From Bradyrhizobium xenonodulans (GTDB taxonomy: Bacteria; Pseudomonadota; Alphaproteobacteria; Rhizobiales; Xanthobacteraceae): 64,000 bases of DNA. Every line of letters begins with the position of its first letter. Within the stretch, counting starts at the first letter, position 1. The position numbers were made by a program, and so were the translations under genes. Location of the stretch: contig NZ_CP089391.1 in the NCBI RefSeq assembly GCF_027594865.1, positions 5,238,501-5,302,500 on the forward strand. Direction: 5' to 3'. Below are positions 39,283 to 48,389 of this stretch, piece after piece. The notes beneath the pieces are model-generated. The model was not told the DNA's origin. It did not search any database and saw nothing but the letters and a program-made list of their open reading frames with translations.

Positions 39283-41166
39283 TTACAGGAACTTGACGAG
39301 CGAGAGCTGCGAGAGGTTCGAGGTAACCTGGTAGGACGCCTGCAGCGCGTTCTGAAGCGCCAGGATCTCGCTCGCCACCTGGTCCGGCGAGGCCGACTCC
39401 GCCTGGTCGATGATGGACTGGAGCTGCGCCTTGGCCTGGGTCTGGCGCGTGCCCGCTTCCTTCATCGTGTTCTGGGACATCGCAAGGTCGGTCTGGATGT
39501 CCTCGAGGCGCTGCTGTCCCGGCTGTTTCGTCAGCGCCTGCGTCACCCGCAGGCTCAGCGCGGAGACCTGCCCGCCCGCATATTGCCCGGTCGGCGAGGT
39601 CGAGAACGTCCCGAACACGGCGACCGCCTGCAATTGCTGGCGGATCGCGTCCTCGTTGGCCTGCACGCCATATTGCACCGTGACGGAATCGTCGACCCGC
39701 GCCATCGCGGTGGAGCGCGGCGAGCCGGGCCCGTCATTGCCGGTGTACCATTTCACGGTATTGGCCGAGCCGTTGACCAGCGTCGTTGCCGAGCTCGCCG
39801 GCGAGGAGCCGACGCGGAGCGGCGGCTGCGTGGCGGTCACGGGCGTCGAGGCGAAGCCGAGCGAACCCAGCGCGCCCGTGTTCGAGGTCGTGACGTTGAG
39901 GCTGGCCGCATCGTCGGTGTTGATCGTGATCGAACCGCCATGCACGGTCGATGGCTTCGACGTGCCGGTGATCGCGTCGATCTTGCTCATCAGCGTCTGG
40001 ACGCTGTCGCCGACGTTGAGCTGGTTGCCGGTCGCGCCCGAGCTGACGAAGGTCAGCGTGGTGCCGTTCACGGTGATGGTGTCGCCGGCGACGAAGCCGG
40101 GCGAGATCGAATCCGAAGGGCTCGCGCCGGACAGCGTGGTTGCTCCGGTGACGGGAGCCGGCGGTGCCGCCTGATTGTTGACGGGCGCACCGATCGCCGA
40201 GCTCGCGGTGTTGAAGAAATTGTCGCCCGCGACGACCGCGGATGCCGCCACCAGCGAGGTGTTGGCGAGCTTCGTGATCGCGGTGTTCAGCGCGGTGTTG
40301 AGATTCGCGGCGGTGTTGTTCGGGTTGACCGGGACGCTCGCATCGATCGCGAAGCTGCCGAGCGGCGTCGGCGTGGCCGTGGACGCGGTCAGGTCGATCT
40401 GCTCGGTCGAGCCGTCCGGCAGCGTGAACTGGACGCTCAGCTTGTCGCCGTTGTTCGGGTTGACGCCGTTGAGATCGACCGAGAACGACACCGGCGAGCC
40501 GCTCGGACCGGTGACGGTCGCTCCCGTCAGCGTCGAGGACACCGCCGAGAGCTTGAGCCCGAACGGCGATCCCGCGACGTCCTCGGACACCTGCACCGAG
40601 CTCGGCGTCGGCTGCGTCTGCACCAGCCGTCCCGTGCCGCCAGCGCCGAGATCGGCGGCCTGGCGTTCCGCCATGACGGTCTTGAAGCCCGCCTGCGTGG
40701 TGGTGCCGTTGATGATGTCGCCGGCATTGGCGACCGACTGCGTGTTGAACGCCGTCCCGGAGAACAGATAGCGGTTGCCCGACTGCGTGTTGAGAACGCC
40801 GACCATCGAGCCGAATTGCGCGGCGGCCGTGTTCTGCGCGACGGTCTGGCCGTTGACGTTGAGGTCCTGCGCCGTGCTGGCGGAGCCGGTCTGCACCGTG
40901 TTGCGGATCGTCGTGAGCGACTGCAGCGCGGTGTTGGCGAGGTTGATGTTGACGTTCACGTTCGTGATCGTATCGGTATAGGCGGCGATGTTGGAGAGCT
41001 GCGCGCGCCCGGCGATCGCAAAGGCCTCGTTGGTGCCCATCCCGGAATAGTTCTGCGACAGCTTGCCGGTCGAAAGCTGCGTCGACAGATCGGTGAGCTG
41101 CTGATTGATGTTGCGAATCTGCGCGCCGAGGATCGACGAGGAGTAGTTGATGCTGCTGATCGACAT
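39283..41166 (-). CDS. flgL: FlgL, hook-filament junction protein (long form)
   Basis: FlgL joins FlgK to the flagellin filament. Flagellin-like ends are visible: INYSSSILGAQIRNINQQLT, DLSTQLSTGKLSQNYSGMGT and AQLSNIAAYTDTITNVNVNI; the C-terminus has LEDIQTDLAMSQNTMKEAGT. At 627 residues it is about twice the size of enterobacterial FlgL. The extra centre includes a module (FVAGDTITVNGTTLTFVSS, LMSKIDAITG) shared with the flagellins and FlgE. It follows flgK by 20 nt. Confidence 0.92.
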   Translation of the reverse strand: MSISSINYSSSILGAQIRNINQQLTDLSTQLSTGKLSQNYSGMGTNEAFAIAGRAQLSNIAAYTDTITNVNVNINLANTALQSLTTIRNTVQTGSASTAQDLNVNGQTVAQNTAAAQFGSMVGVLNTQSGNRYLFSGTAFNTQSVANAGDIINGTTTQAGFKTVMAERQAADLGAGGTGRLVQTQPTPSSVQVSEDVAGSPFGLKLSAVSSTLTGATVTGPSGSPVSFSVDLNGVNPNNGDKLSVQFTLPDGSTEQIDLTASTATPTPLGSFAIDASVPVNPNNTAANLNTALNTAITKLANTSLVAASAVVAGDNFFNTASSAIGAPVNNQAAPPAPVTGATTLSGASPSDSISPGFVAGDTITVNGTTLTFVSSGATGNQLNVGDSVQTLMSKIDAITGTSKPSTVHGGSITINTDDAASLNVTTSNTGALGSLGFASTPVTATQPPLRVGSSPASSATTLVNGSANTVKWYTGNDGPGSPRSTAMARVDDSVTVQYGVQANEDAIRQQLQAVAVFGTFSTSPTGQYAGGQVSALSLRVTQALTKQPGQQRLEDIQTDLAMSQNTMKEAGTRQTQAKAQLQSIIDQAESASPDQVASEILALQNALQASYQVTSNLSQLSLVKFL

Positions 41167-41186
41167 GTTTCAGGACCCTGTACTGG

Positions 41187-43070
41187 TTACCCTTGAGCCT
41201 GGAGCAAGGTGTTCATCATGCTCTGCACCACCGACATCACGTGGGCGTTGGCGGCATAGGCATTCTGAAGCTGGATCAGGTTCGACATCTCCGAGTCCAG
41301 GTTGACGCTCGAGGTCGAGTTGAACTTGGCCTGGAGCGTCGAGACCACGACGCTCTGGCCCTGCTGAAGCTGGGTCGCCTGCGTCGCCGCATTGCTCTGG
41401 ACGCTGAGGAACTGCTGGAGGTAGTTCGAGATGCTGCCGGTGAACGGCTGGCTCGACGAGCCGAGGCCGGTCTGCGGCGAATACGAGAACACCGCGCTGG
41501 TGAGCTGCGAGTAGAGATAGTCCGAACGCGTGGTGTCGCCGGTGGGCGTCACCGGCGAGGTGTTGTAGACCGACAGCTTGGTCGGGTCGGCGACCAGCTG
41601 CGTATTCACGGCGATACGCCCGGCAAGGCCCGTCATCTGCGAGCCCGATGCCGTGATGGCGCCGGTGTAGAGCGCCTGCCCGCCATCGGTGAACAGCGGC
41701 AGTTGCGGATTGCCCGAGGTCAGCGACGAGATCGTCTTGGTGGTCGAGGACGAATTGACCTTGGCAAGGCCGGTGTTGTCGTCGGTGACCCGCAGCGTCG
41801 TCGCCGTCGCCGGCGATGGAGCTGCGGAGAATGTCAGATGCGCGTTCGACAACGCGGTGTTGAGCGCGGAGGCGATCGCACCCATGCCGCCGGAGAAGTT
41901 CACGCCGATCTTCATCGGGTTGGCGCCGGTCGCGTTCTGGAGCGGCAGCGCGGCCGGATCGGTCACGTTGACCAGCGTGATCTGGCGCTGCGTGTTGGTG
42001 GTCGTGTCCGTATAGGTGATGTTGACGGTGTTGCCCGGCTGCGCGCCGGCAAGGTCGAGGTCGAAACCGGCCGGCGGACCGGACACCGCGCTGCCCGCCG
42101 TCGTCTTGTCCGACAGCGCGCTCGACATCGCGGCGGCGAACTGGTCGATCTGGCTCTGCGCCTGCACCAGCGTCTGGTCGCGCAGCTTGAGATCGGCCGC
42201 GATCTGGCCGGAAGAGACCACGCTGTTGGCGACGACGTCGACCGAGGAGCCGTTCGGCAGCTTGATGTTGAGAGCGCCGACGCCGGACTTGGCCGGATCG
42301 AGGTCGTATTGCGAGGTCGCCGAGAGCGCGCCGGCCGAGGTAAAGGAGAATTGCGAAGCAAGCCCCGCGCCGACGAGCTGGATGCCGGTGGTGGTGTAGA
42401 TGTTGGCCTGGTTCGAGCCGTCGGTGGTGACGCGGACGTCGACATATTTCGACAGCGTGTTGATGGCCTGGTCGCGCTGGTCCATCAGCGTCGCCGCGGA
42501 GGGGTCGTTGGCCGACAGGCCCTGGAGCTTGATGTTGATGTCGGCGATCTGCTTCATCGCGACGTTGGCCGCCTGCGCCGAGTTGCCGAGATCCTGCTCG
42601 ACGTTGGAGCGCAGCGACTGGATGCCCTTGGTGGTGACGTTGAGCTGCTGCGCCAGCGCCTGCGCTGCACCCAGCACGACGTTCTGCGCCGACGAGGAGC
42701 CCGCGTTGGTCGAGAGCGACTGGAGCGCGGTGGTGAAATTGTTGAGCGCGGTTTCGAGCGTGCCGCTGTTGCCGGGCGTGCCATAGACATTCTGAAGCTG
42801 CTTCAGGATGCTGGCCATCTGGTCGGCGTAGCCGCTGCCGCCGGTCTCGGTGCGGAGCTGGTTCAGCACATAGGTGTCGAGCTCGCGGCTGACGCCGGTC
42901 GTCATCGCCGTCGAGCCGAAGTCGCCGGTGGTGACCTCGATCTGGTTCGGCGTCTGGACGACGTAACCCGGCGTCTGCGAGTTGGCGACGTTCGAGGAGA
43001 CGATCGAGAGCGCGGCCTGGTTGGCACGCAGACCGCTCATCGCACTGGCGAGGGCTGAACTCAAACCCAT
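41187..43070 (-). CDS. flgK: FlgK, hook-associated protein 1
   Basis: FlgK is the first hook-filament junction protein. The 627-residue product has the rod/hook N-terminus (LASAMSGLRANQAALSIVSS, NVANSQTPGYVVQ), the FlgK-type segments QLNVTTKGIQSLRSNVEQDL and MDQRDQAINTLSKYVDVRV, and the C-terminal NLDSEMSNLIQLQNAYAANA followed by HVMSVVQSMMNTLLQ. It is 34 nt after flgE and 20 nt before flgL, giving the order flgE-flgK-flgL. Confidence 0.95.
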   Translation of the reverse strand: MGLSSALASAMSGLRANQAALSIVSSNVANSQTPGYVVQTPNQIEVTTGDFGSTAMTTGVSRELDTYVLNQLRTETGGSGYADQMASILKQLQNVYGTPGNSGTLETALNNFTTALQSLSTNAGSSSAQNVVLGAAQALAQQLNVTTKGIQSLRSNVEQDLGNSAQAANVAMKQIADINIKLQGLSANDPSAATLMDQRDQAINTLSKYVDVRVTTDGSNQANIYTTTGIQLVGAGLASQFSFTSAGALSATSQYDLDPAKSGVGALNIKLPNGSSVDVVANSVVSSGQIAADLKLRDQTLVQAQSQIDQFAAAMSSALSDKTTAGSAVSGPPAGFDLDLAGAQPGNTVNITYTDTTTNTQRQITLVNVTDPAALPLQNATGANPMKIGVNFSGGMGAIASALNTALSNAHLTFSAAPSPATATTLRVTDDNTGLAKVNSSSTTKTISSLTSGNPQLPLFTDGGQALYTGAITASGSQMTGLAGRIAVNTQLVADPTKLSVYNTSPVTPTGDTTRSDYLYSQLTSAVFSYSPQTGLGSSSQPFTGSISNYLQQFLSVQSNAATQATQLQQGQSVVVSTLQAKFNSTSSVNLDSEMSNLIQLQNAYAANAHVMSVVQSMMNTLLQAQG

Positions 43071-43104
43071 GTTACTTGCCGCCTTTGGTTACGTTACGCG
43101 CCGG

Positions 43105-45357
43105 TCAGCGCAACACGTTCAAGAGGTCCTGCACCATCGAATTCGCCGTCGTGATCACCTTGGTGTTGGCCGAATAGGCCTGCTGGGTCACGATCAGCTT
43201 GGTGAACTCGTCGGCGATGTCGGTGTTGGATCCTTCCAGCGACGAGCCGCTGATGCTGCCCGAAGCGCCTGCGATGGCATCTCCCGACTGTTCGGTCGCA
43301 GCGTAAGCGCCGCCGTCCATCGCCTTCAGGTAGTTGGTGCCGTTGAAGTGCGACAGCGTCACCTGAGCGAGGTTGAGGTTCTGGCCGTTGGAGAAGGTGC
43401 CGACCACGAGACCGCTGTTGTTGACGGAAACCGAGCGGAGCTGGCCGGCGGAGTAGCCGTTCTGCGTGATGGTGTTGATGGTCACCGCGCCGCTGGTGCT
43501 GGCATATTGCGTCAACCCGCCCGAGGAGATGTTGAAGGCCACCGAGCCGAGCGACTGGCCGCTGACGCTGACGTTGTTGATGGTGATGCCCGAGCCGCTC
43601 GGCGAGGTCAGCGAGCCGTCGTTGGCAAAGGTGAAGGCCTGCCCGGTGTTGACCCAGCCGACCGTCGTGCCGGTCGCATTCGGATCGGTCTGGTAGAACA
43701 GGTTCCAGGTGTCGGAATGACCGGCGCCCAGCGAGGCGCTGTCGGTCTTGGCCCAGCGCAATTGCAGGTTCACCGGCGTGCCGGCGGCGTTGTAGGCGGT
43801 GACCGCACCGCCGCTGATCGATTCCTTGGTGAAGGTCGAGATGTCGTTGCCGATCACGCCGCCGGTGCCGGCGGTGCCGCCGCCGTCGCGGTTCTTGGTG
43901 ATGGTCGAGGTGAAGCCGAGCGCGGCGAAGGCGGCGCTGTTGGAGCTGGACACCGACAGGTTCGAAGCGGAGCCGGTGTTCAGCGTGATCACGCCGCCGG
44001 TGCTGACCGTTGAGCCCGAAGCGCCGGCGAGCGCGTCGATCTTGCCGAGCAGGGTCGTGATGTTGTCGGTGATGTTGATCTGGTTCGCACCCGACGCGCC
44101 CGAGGCCATGAAGGTCAGCGTCTGGCCGTCGACCGTGATGGTGTCACCGGCAGCGAAGCCCGACGACAGCACCTGGGCGCCGCCGGCCGTCGCGGTGCCG
44201 CTCAGCACCGTCGCGCCCGAGATCGCGGGCGAGGACAGCACGTTGCCGCCGCGCGTCACGCTGCTGATGCCGAGGGCCGTGGCCGCCGTGCCGCTGCCGA
44301 TCGCCACGTCGGTGCCGGTGCCGCTCGATATCTGGATGTTGCCGCTGGCGGAGAGCGAGGCGGTGACGCCGGCGCCGCCGGCGGTCTGAATCGCGTTCAG
44401 GATACTGGCCACCGTGGCCGTGGTGCCCGCCCCGAGGCCGATCGTGGTGTTGTTGCCGACCGTCGTCACGGTGGTGCTGGTGTCGAAGGTGACCGTGTTG
44501 CCATTAATGGTCAGCGTCTGGCCGCTGAGCGCGGTGAGGATGCTTGAGGCGAGATGGGTGCCCACGGTGTTGTCGAGCGAGGTGGAGGTCGAGGCCACCG
44601 CGGACGAGTTGTTCTGGAGCGCAACCGTGCCCGTACCCGTCGTCGACGAGTAGGCCGAGCGGATGTTGCCGGTGGCGGCGGCACCGGACACCGTCGCGTT
44701 GGTATAGGGCGCGGGCGGCGTGCCCACCGGCAGCGGGTTGGCGGCGAAGTCGGACGGGTTGAGGCCGCCGGCCGCCAGCAGCGTGCCGGTCGCCGCGGTC
44801 GAACTCGCCGCGGTGTTCGGCTGGGTCGGCAGGTTCGCCGCGTATTGGATCGAGGTGGTCGCCTGGGCCGGGATGAAATTGTTCTGGAATTGCAGCACCG
44901 TCGGGACGCTGCCGGTCGGATTGCCCGTCTTGGAGTCGACCGCGACGCCCATCAGGTAATAGCCGGCGCCGTTGACCAGGTTGCCGTTCGCGTTGAGCTG
45001 GAAGTCGCCGCGCCGCGTATAGTAGGTGACGCCGCTGAACACCGGCACGTTGTCGACGATGCCGGTCGCCTTCTGGATCGAGAAGAAGCCGTCGCCGGTG
45101 ATCGCCATGTTGGTGGCGACGCTGGAGCCCGAGATCGTGCCCTGCGTCGTGATGGTGGCCTTGGCGTTGGCCGTCACGCCGCCGGCGACCTGCTTGCTCG
45201 GCGTGGACGAGTCGGGAATGAGATCGACGAAGCTGGTGCCGATGCCCTTGTAACCGGTGGTGGATGAGTTCGCGATGTTGCCGGAAATGTTCTGCAGCGC
45301 GTAGGACTGCGCCTGCAGGCCACCCACCGAGGTGTTCATTGCATCGAAGATACCCAT
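43105..45357 (-). CDS. flgE: FlgE, flagellar hook protein (long form)
   Basis: Hook subunit of 750 residues; enterobacterial FlgE is about 400. N-terminal motif: MGIFDAMNTSVGGLQAQSYA, LQNISGNIANSSTTGYKGIG. C-terminus: LEGSNTDIADEFTKLIVTQQ and AYSANTKVITTANSMVQDLL. The enlarged centre contains beta modules, one of which (FAAGDTITVDGQTLTFMASG, ITTLLGKIDALAG) is shared with FlgL and flagellins. A sigma-54 type element lies 63 nt upstream. First gene of the flgE-flgK-flgL run. Confidence 0.95.
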   Translation of the reverse strand: MGIFDAMNTSVGGLQAQSYALQNISGNIANSSTTGYKGIGTSFVDLIPDSSTPSKQVAGGVTANAKATITTQGTISGSSVATNMAITGDGFFSIQKATGIVDNVPVFSGVTYYTRRGDFQLNANGNLVNGAGYYLMGVAVDSKTGNPTGSVPTVLQFQNNFIPAQATTSIQYAANLPTQPNTAASSTAATGTLLAAGGLNPSDFAANPLPVGTPPAPYTNATVSGAAATGNIRSAYSSTTGTGTVALQNNSSAVASTSTSLDNTVGTHLASSILTALSGQTLTINGNTVTFDTSTTVTTVGNNTTIGLGAGTTATVASILNAIQTAGGAGVTASLSASGNIQISSGTGTDVAIGSGTAATALGISSVTRGGNVLSSPAISGATVLSGTATAGGAQVLSSGFAAGDTITVDGQTLTFMASGASGANQINITDNITTLLGKIDALAGASGSTVSTGGVITLNTGSASNLSVSSSNSAAFAALGFTSTITKNRDGGGTAGTGGVIGNDISTFTKESISGGAVTAYNAAGTPVNLQLRWAKTDSASLGAGHSDTWNLFYQTDPNATGTTVGWVNTGQAFTFANDGSLTSPSGSGITINNVSVSGQSLGSVAFNISSGGLTQYASTSGAVTINTITQNGYSAGQLRSVSVNNSGLVVGTFSNGQNLNLAQVTLSHFNGTNYLKAMDGGAYAATEQSGDAIAGASGSISGSSLEGSNTDIADEFTKLIVTQQAYSANTKVITTANSMVQDLLNVLR

Positions 45358-45420
45358 AACTTTGTCTCCAGATCCGATCTCGGCGGCCGGTCGACCATGG
45401 CCGCAGTCGGAAGAGACAGT

Positions 45421-45436
45421 CGCAAGGGCTATGCCA
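45421..45436 (-). promoter_or_regulatory. Sigma-54 type promoter for flgE
   Basis: On the leftward strand the sequence reads TGGCATAGCCCTTGCG, with GG and GC separated by 10 nt and an intact TTGC. It ends 63 nt before the flgE start. Best -12 match of the three elements found. Confidence 0.75.
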
Positions 45437-45475
45437 ATGCAGGTATTCTCAGGAAATCAATGACTTAAATGGACA

Positions 45476-45499
45476 TGCCCCGGTCGGATGACCGGGGCA
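45476..45499 (-). terminator. Terminator of msrB
   Basis: TGCCCCGGTC (45476-45485) pairs exactly with GACCGGGGCA (45490-45499) around GGAT, 48 nt past the msrB stop on the leftward strand, then TGTCCATTTAAG. Two direct copies of CAATTGCCGGG (45500 and 45519) lie beside it. Confidence 0.7.
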
Positions 45500-45547
45500 C
45501 AATTGCCGGGGCGGCAACAATTGCCGGGATGACACTGCGTTTTGGCC

Positions 45548-46060
45548 TTACGTGGCGGACGCCGCCGCCGGGTGGAATACCAGGCCGAAACCGTCGATGC
45601 AGTAGCGCAGGCCGGTCGGCTTCGGACCGTCGTCGAAGACGTGGCCGAGATGGCCGCCGCAGCGCCGGCAATGCACCTCGGTGCGGAGCATGCCGAACGT
45701 GCGATCCTCGGTCTTGCCGACATTGCCCTCGATCGGCTGGTAGAAGCTCGGCCAGCCGGTGCCGCTCTCGAATTTGGTGTCGGACGCAAACAGCGGCAGG
45801 TCGCAGCCGGCGCAGGCGAAGATGCCCTTGCGGTGCTCCTTGAGCAGCGGGCTGGAGCCCGGCCGCTCGGTGCCCTCCTTGCGCAGGATCTCGTATTGCT
45901 GCGGCGTGAGCTGGGCGCGCCATTCGGCGTCCGTCTTCTCGATCTCGAATTTTTGCGTGGCCTTCTCGCCAGCCTCGGCGGGCGTTCCTCTCAGCCAGCG
46001 GAAGGCCGAAAGGCCGAACAGGCCGGCGACAGTCGTTAGCAGGATGCGGCGGTCAAACAT
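45548..46060 (-). CDS. msrB: Exported MsrB, peptide-methionine (R)-S-oxide reductase
   Basis: MsrB reduces methionine-R-sulfoxide in proteins. The 170-residue product has both zinc CxxC pairs (FACAGCDLP and HCRRCGGHLGHVF), the FESGTGWPSF motif and the catalytic Cys in LRYCIDGFG. An N-terminal MFDRRILLTTVAGLFGLSAF with a hydrophobic run after DRR suggests export to the periplasm, possibly by Tat, so it would repair envelope proteins. It stands alone between flgE and the FAD oxidoreductase. Confidence 0.94.
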   Translation of the reverse strand: MFDRRILLTTVAGLFGLSAFRWLRGTPAEAGEKATQKFEIEKTDAEWRAQLTPQQYEILRKEGTERPGSSPLLKEHRKGIFACAGCDLPLFASDTKFESGTGWPSFYQPIEGNVGKTEDRTFGMLRTEVHCRRCGGHLGHVFDDGPKPTGLRYCIDGFGLVFHPAAASAT

Positions 46061-46146
46061 CTCATTCTCCGTGCGCGAGGAGTCACGCCCTGAGATACGG
46101 GCTCTAACGGCCGACGTTACACTTTCGGGCGAAGTTTTTCTCGGGC

Positions 46147-47604
46147 TTATTGCGGAACGCCGGTGTCCTGAGCGGCCGGTTCCGCGGCTTCAGCCGCTGG
46201 CTTCTGCGGCGGAGCCGGCCTAGGCCGAACGCCGGGTGGCGGCCGGCGCGGACCGGTACCGGCGGCCCGATTGGCTTCGGCCAGCCGCGCCTCGCGTTCC
46301 CTGTCCTTGATCCGGGCCCGTTCGCGGTAGCGCGCCAGCGAGCCCGCAGCGGCGGAACTCGCCCTGCCCCACACCCCCACCAACTGGCCCGCGACCCGTC
46401 CCGTGGCGCCACCCGCCCAGACCAGCTCGAACGGCGAGAACAGCTTCCAGCGCTCGTCGCCCCACAGAATGCTGCGCGCGATCAGCTGCCCGGCCATGGC
46501 CGAAGTGTTCATGCCCTGGCGGCCGAACCCGCTCGCCACCCAGAGGCCTTTGCGCAACTGGCCGATCTGCGGCATGCCGTGCACGGTCTGGCCGGTGGCG
46601 CCGCCGAACATATCGGTGATCTCGACATTGCCGAGCTGGGGAAAGATGGTGCGGATCCGCCGCCCGACGCTGCCCGCAAATCGCTGCGGACGCGCGGCCC
46701 AGGTGGTCTCCGGGCTCTCCCACATCAGCCGGTCGCCGTCGACGATGCGAAAATGATCGATGCCGTCGGAATCCATCACCGCCCCCTTGAAGGCGATGAT
46801 CTCGTGCACGCGCTCGCCGAGCGGCGCGGTGATGCCGGCATAACGCCAGACCGGCAGCAGCGTCTCCGACAGACGCTTCAACGGCGCGCCGAGATGGATG
46901 TTGCCGGCGAGCACGATGTGCGTGGCGCGCAGGCGCGCCGACGGCGTGACGATCCGTTTGCGGATGCCGGAATGATCGATGCTGACCACCGGCGTATCCT
47001 CGAAGATGCGGGCGCCTGCGCGCCGCGCCAGCGCCGCGAGGCCATGCACGTATTTGCGGCCGTCGACCTGGAATCCCTTCGGATAGTAGACGCCGTGGAA
47101 GTAGCGATCGGTCTTGAGCACCTCGCGGACGCGATCGGCCTGCCAGCCCTCGACCTCGGTGTCGAAATCCTCGTTGAGCATCTGCAAGCGGCTGATCAGC
47201 CGGTCGCCGGCATCGACGTTGGAGACTTCGAGCACGCCGTCGCTCGGGCCGATCCCCGGCATGTTCTCTTCCGTGGCGTTGGCCCGGACGAACTCGGCGC
47301 CCTCCTTCGACAGCGTCCACAATGCGCGCGCGTCCTCGAAGCCGATGCGCTCGATCAGTTCAGTGAGCGGAAGCGCAAAGCCCGGCATCACGGTGCCGAG
47401 CTGGTTGCCGGAGGCGTTCCAGCCGACATGGCGGCCCTCGAGCACGGCGACGCTGGCCCCCAGCCGGGCGGCCTCCAGCGCGATGGAGAGCCCGGCAAGC
47501 CCTGCCCCGATGACACAGATGTCGGCGTCGAGGTCGAATGAGAGCCGTGTGCGCTCGCGAAAGCCGGCTTCGTCCTGGGATGCGCTTGTGAAAGTCTCGT
47601 TCAT
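46147..47604 (-). CDS. FAD-dependent oxidoreductase (DAO family)
   Basis: 485 residues. The FAD-binding motif is DICVIGAGLAGLSIALEAAR with VAVLEGRHVGWNASGNQLG, typical of glycine/D-amino acid oxidase relatives such as gamma-glutamylputrescine oxidoreductase (PuuB). FGGATGQTVHGMPQIG and LWVASGFGRQGMNTSAMAGQ are the C-terminal FAD contacts. The last 75 residues are an unusual Arg/Pro/Ala-rich tail (about 410-485). Substrate not predictable from sequence; no polyamine genes adjoin. Confidence 0.87.
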   Translation of the reverse strand: MNETFTSASQDEAGFRERTRLSFDLDADICVIGAGLAGLSIALEAARLGASVAVLEGRHVGWNASGNQLGTVMPGFALPLTELIERIGFEDARALWTLSKEGAEFVRANATEENMPGIGPSDGVLEVSNVDAGDRLISRLQMLNEDFDTEVEGWQADRVREVLKTDRYFHGVYYPKGFQVDGRKYVHGLAALARRAGARIFEDTPVVSIDHSGIRKRIVTPSARLRATHIVLAGNIHLGAPLKRLSETLLPVWRYAGITAPLGERVHEIIAFKGAVMDSDGIDHFRIVDGDRLMWESPETTWAARPQRFAGSVGRRIRTIFPQLGNVEITDMFGGATGQTVHGMPQIGQLRKGLWVASGFGRQGMNTSAMAGQLIARSILWGDERWKLFSPFELVWAGGATGRVAGQLVGVWGRASSAAAGSLARYRERARIKDREREARLAEANRAAGTGPRRPPPGVRPRPAPPQKPAAEAAEPAAQDTGVPQ

Positions 47605-47616
47605 ATCGTTTTCTTA

Positions 47617-47691
47617 GAGCATGATCCGGAAAAGTGTGCAGCGGTTTTCCTCGCGACAAACGCAAAATGCGTTTGCGCGGAGATCATGCTC
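47617..47691. repeat. Dispersed inverted-repeat element
   Basis: GAGCATGATC (47617-47626) and GATCATGCTC (47682-47691) are exact inverted arms; inside, AAACGCA and TGCGTTT form a second stem. The left part (GATCCGGAAAAGTGTGCAGC) is a word I recognise as repeated between genes across Rhizobiales. It lies between the divergent FAD oxidoreductase and SixA-like genes. Confidence 0.8.
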
Positions 47692-47783
47692 AAAATAACA
47701 ACCTAAGCCCATCGGGCGCTTGTCACCTTGTGCTCAGCCGGCGCCTGTAGATTATCCTTGATGTGGAACGATTCGAGAATGCC

Positions 47784-48320
47784 ATGCGCCGTTTGATGCT
47801 GCTGCGTCACGCCAAGACCGAGACTGACGCGCCGAGCGGCCGTGACCAGGATCGCCGCCTCGACGGCCGCGGCCACAAGGATGCCGCGCAGATCGGGGAC
47901 TGGATCGCCGCCCATCCCCCCTTCCCCGATGCCGTGCTGGTCTCGCATGCCGTCCGCGCCCGGCAGACCTGGGACATCGCCTGGGAGACGATGAAGGACC
48001 GCGTCCCGGCGCCGCAGGTCGAGGTGCTGCCGGAACTCTACGGCGCCGATCCCGCGCAGATTCTGGAATCCATTCGCACTGCAACCGCCCCGTCCGACCC
48101 GAAGCAATTGCTGCTGGTCGCCCACAATCCCGGCATGCACGAGGCCGCCTTGATGCTGCTGGGCGGCGGCGAACCGGCCGGCGCCAGGGCGCTCGCCGAC
48201 AATCTGCCCACGGCGGGGCTTGCGATCTTCGACTTTGACGTCAAGGATTGGGGTGACGTGGCCTACCGCCGCGGCAAGCTGGTGCTGTTCGTCAGTCCCA
48301 AGCTGCTTCGATCGGATTGA
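47784..48320 (+). CDS. SixA-like histidine phosphatase
   Basis: A histidine phosphatase superfamily protein of 178 residues. The catalytic RHG-type motif is LMLLRHAKTETDAP at the N-terminus, with HAVRARQTWDIAWE near residue 60 and VAHNPGMHEAALMLLGG near residue 115 carrying the second His. SixA dephosphorylates phosphohistidine in signalling proteins such as PTS components in E. coli. The ATG at 47784 is preferred over a GTG at 47763 because it matches the family start and is preceded by GAGA. Confidence 0.88.
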   Translation: MRRLMLLRHAKTETDAPSGRDQDRRLDGRGHKDAAQIGDWIAAHPPFPDAVLVSHAVRARQTWDIAWETMKDRVPAPQVEVLPELYGADPAQILESIRTATAPSDPKQLLLVAHNPGMHEAALMLLGGGEPAGARALADNLPTAGLAIFDFDVKDWGDVAYRRGKLVLFVSPKLLRSD

Positions 48321-48389
48321 GACGGACGGGCGCCGTCTCGAGCGGTTGATCCAGTTCGGTCAACAGGTGCTGAAGATTTGGAGGCGCAG

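Noticed and set aside
39283..43070. FlgK and FlgL have the same length (627 residues)
   Set aside because: Their sequences and internal domains differ; the equal length appears to be coincidence, not duplication.
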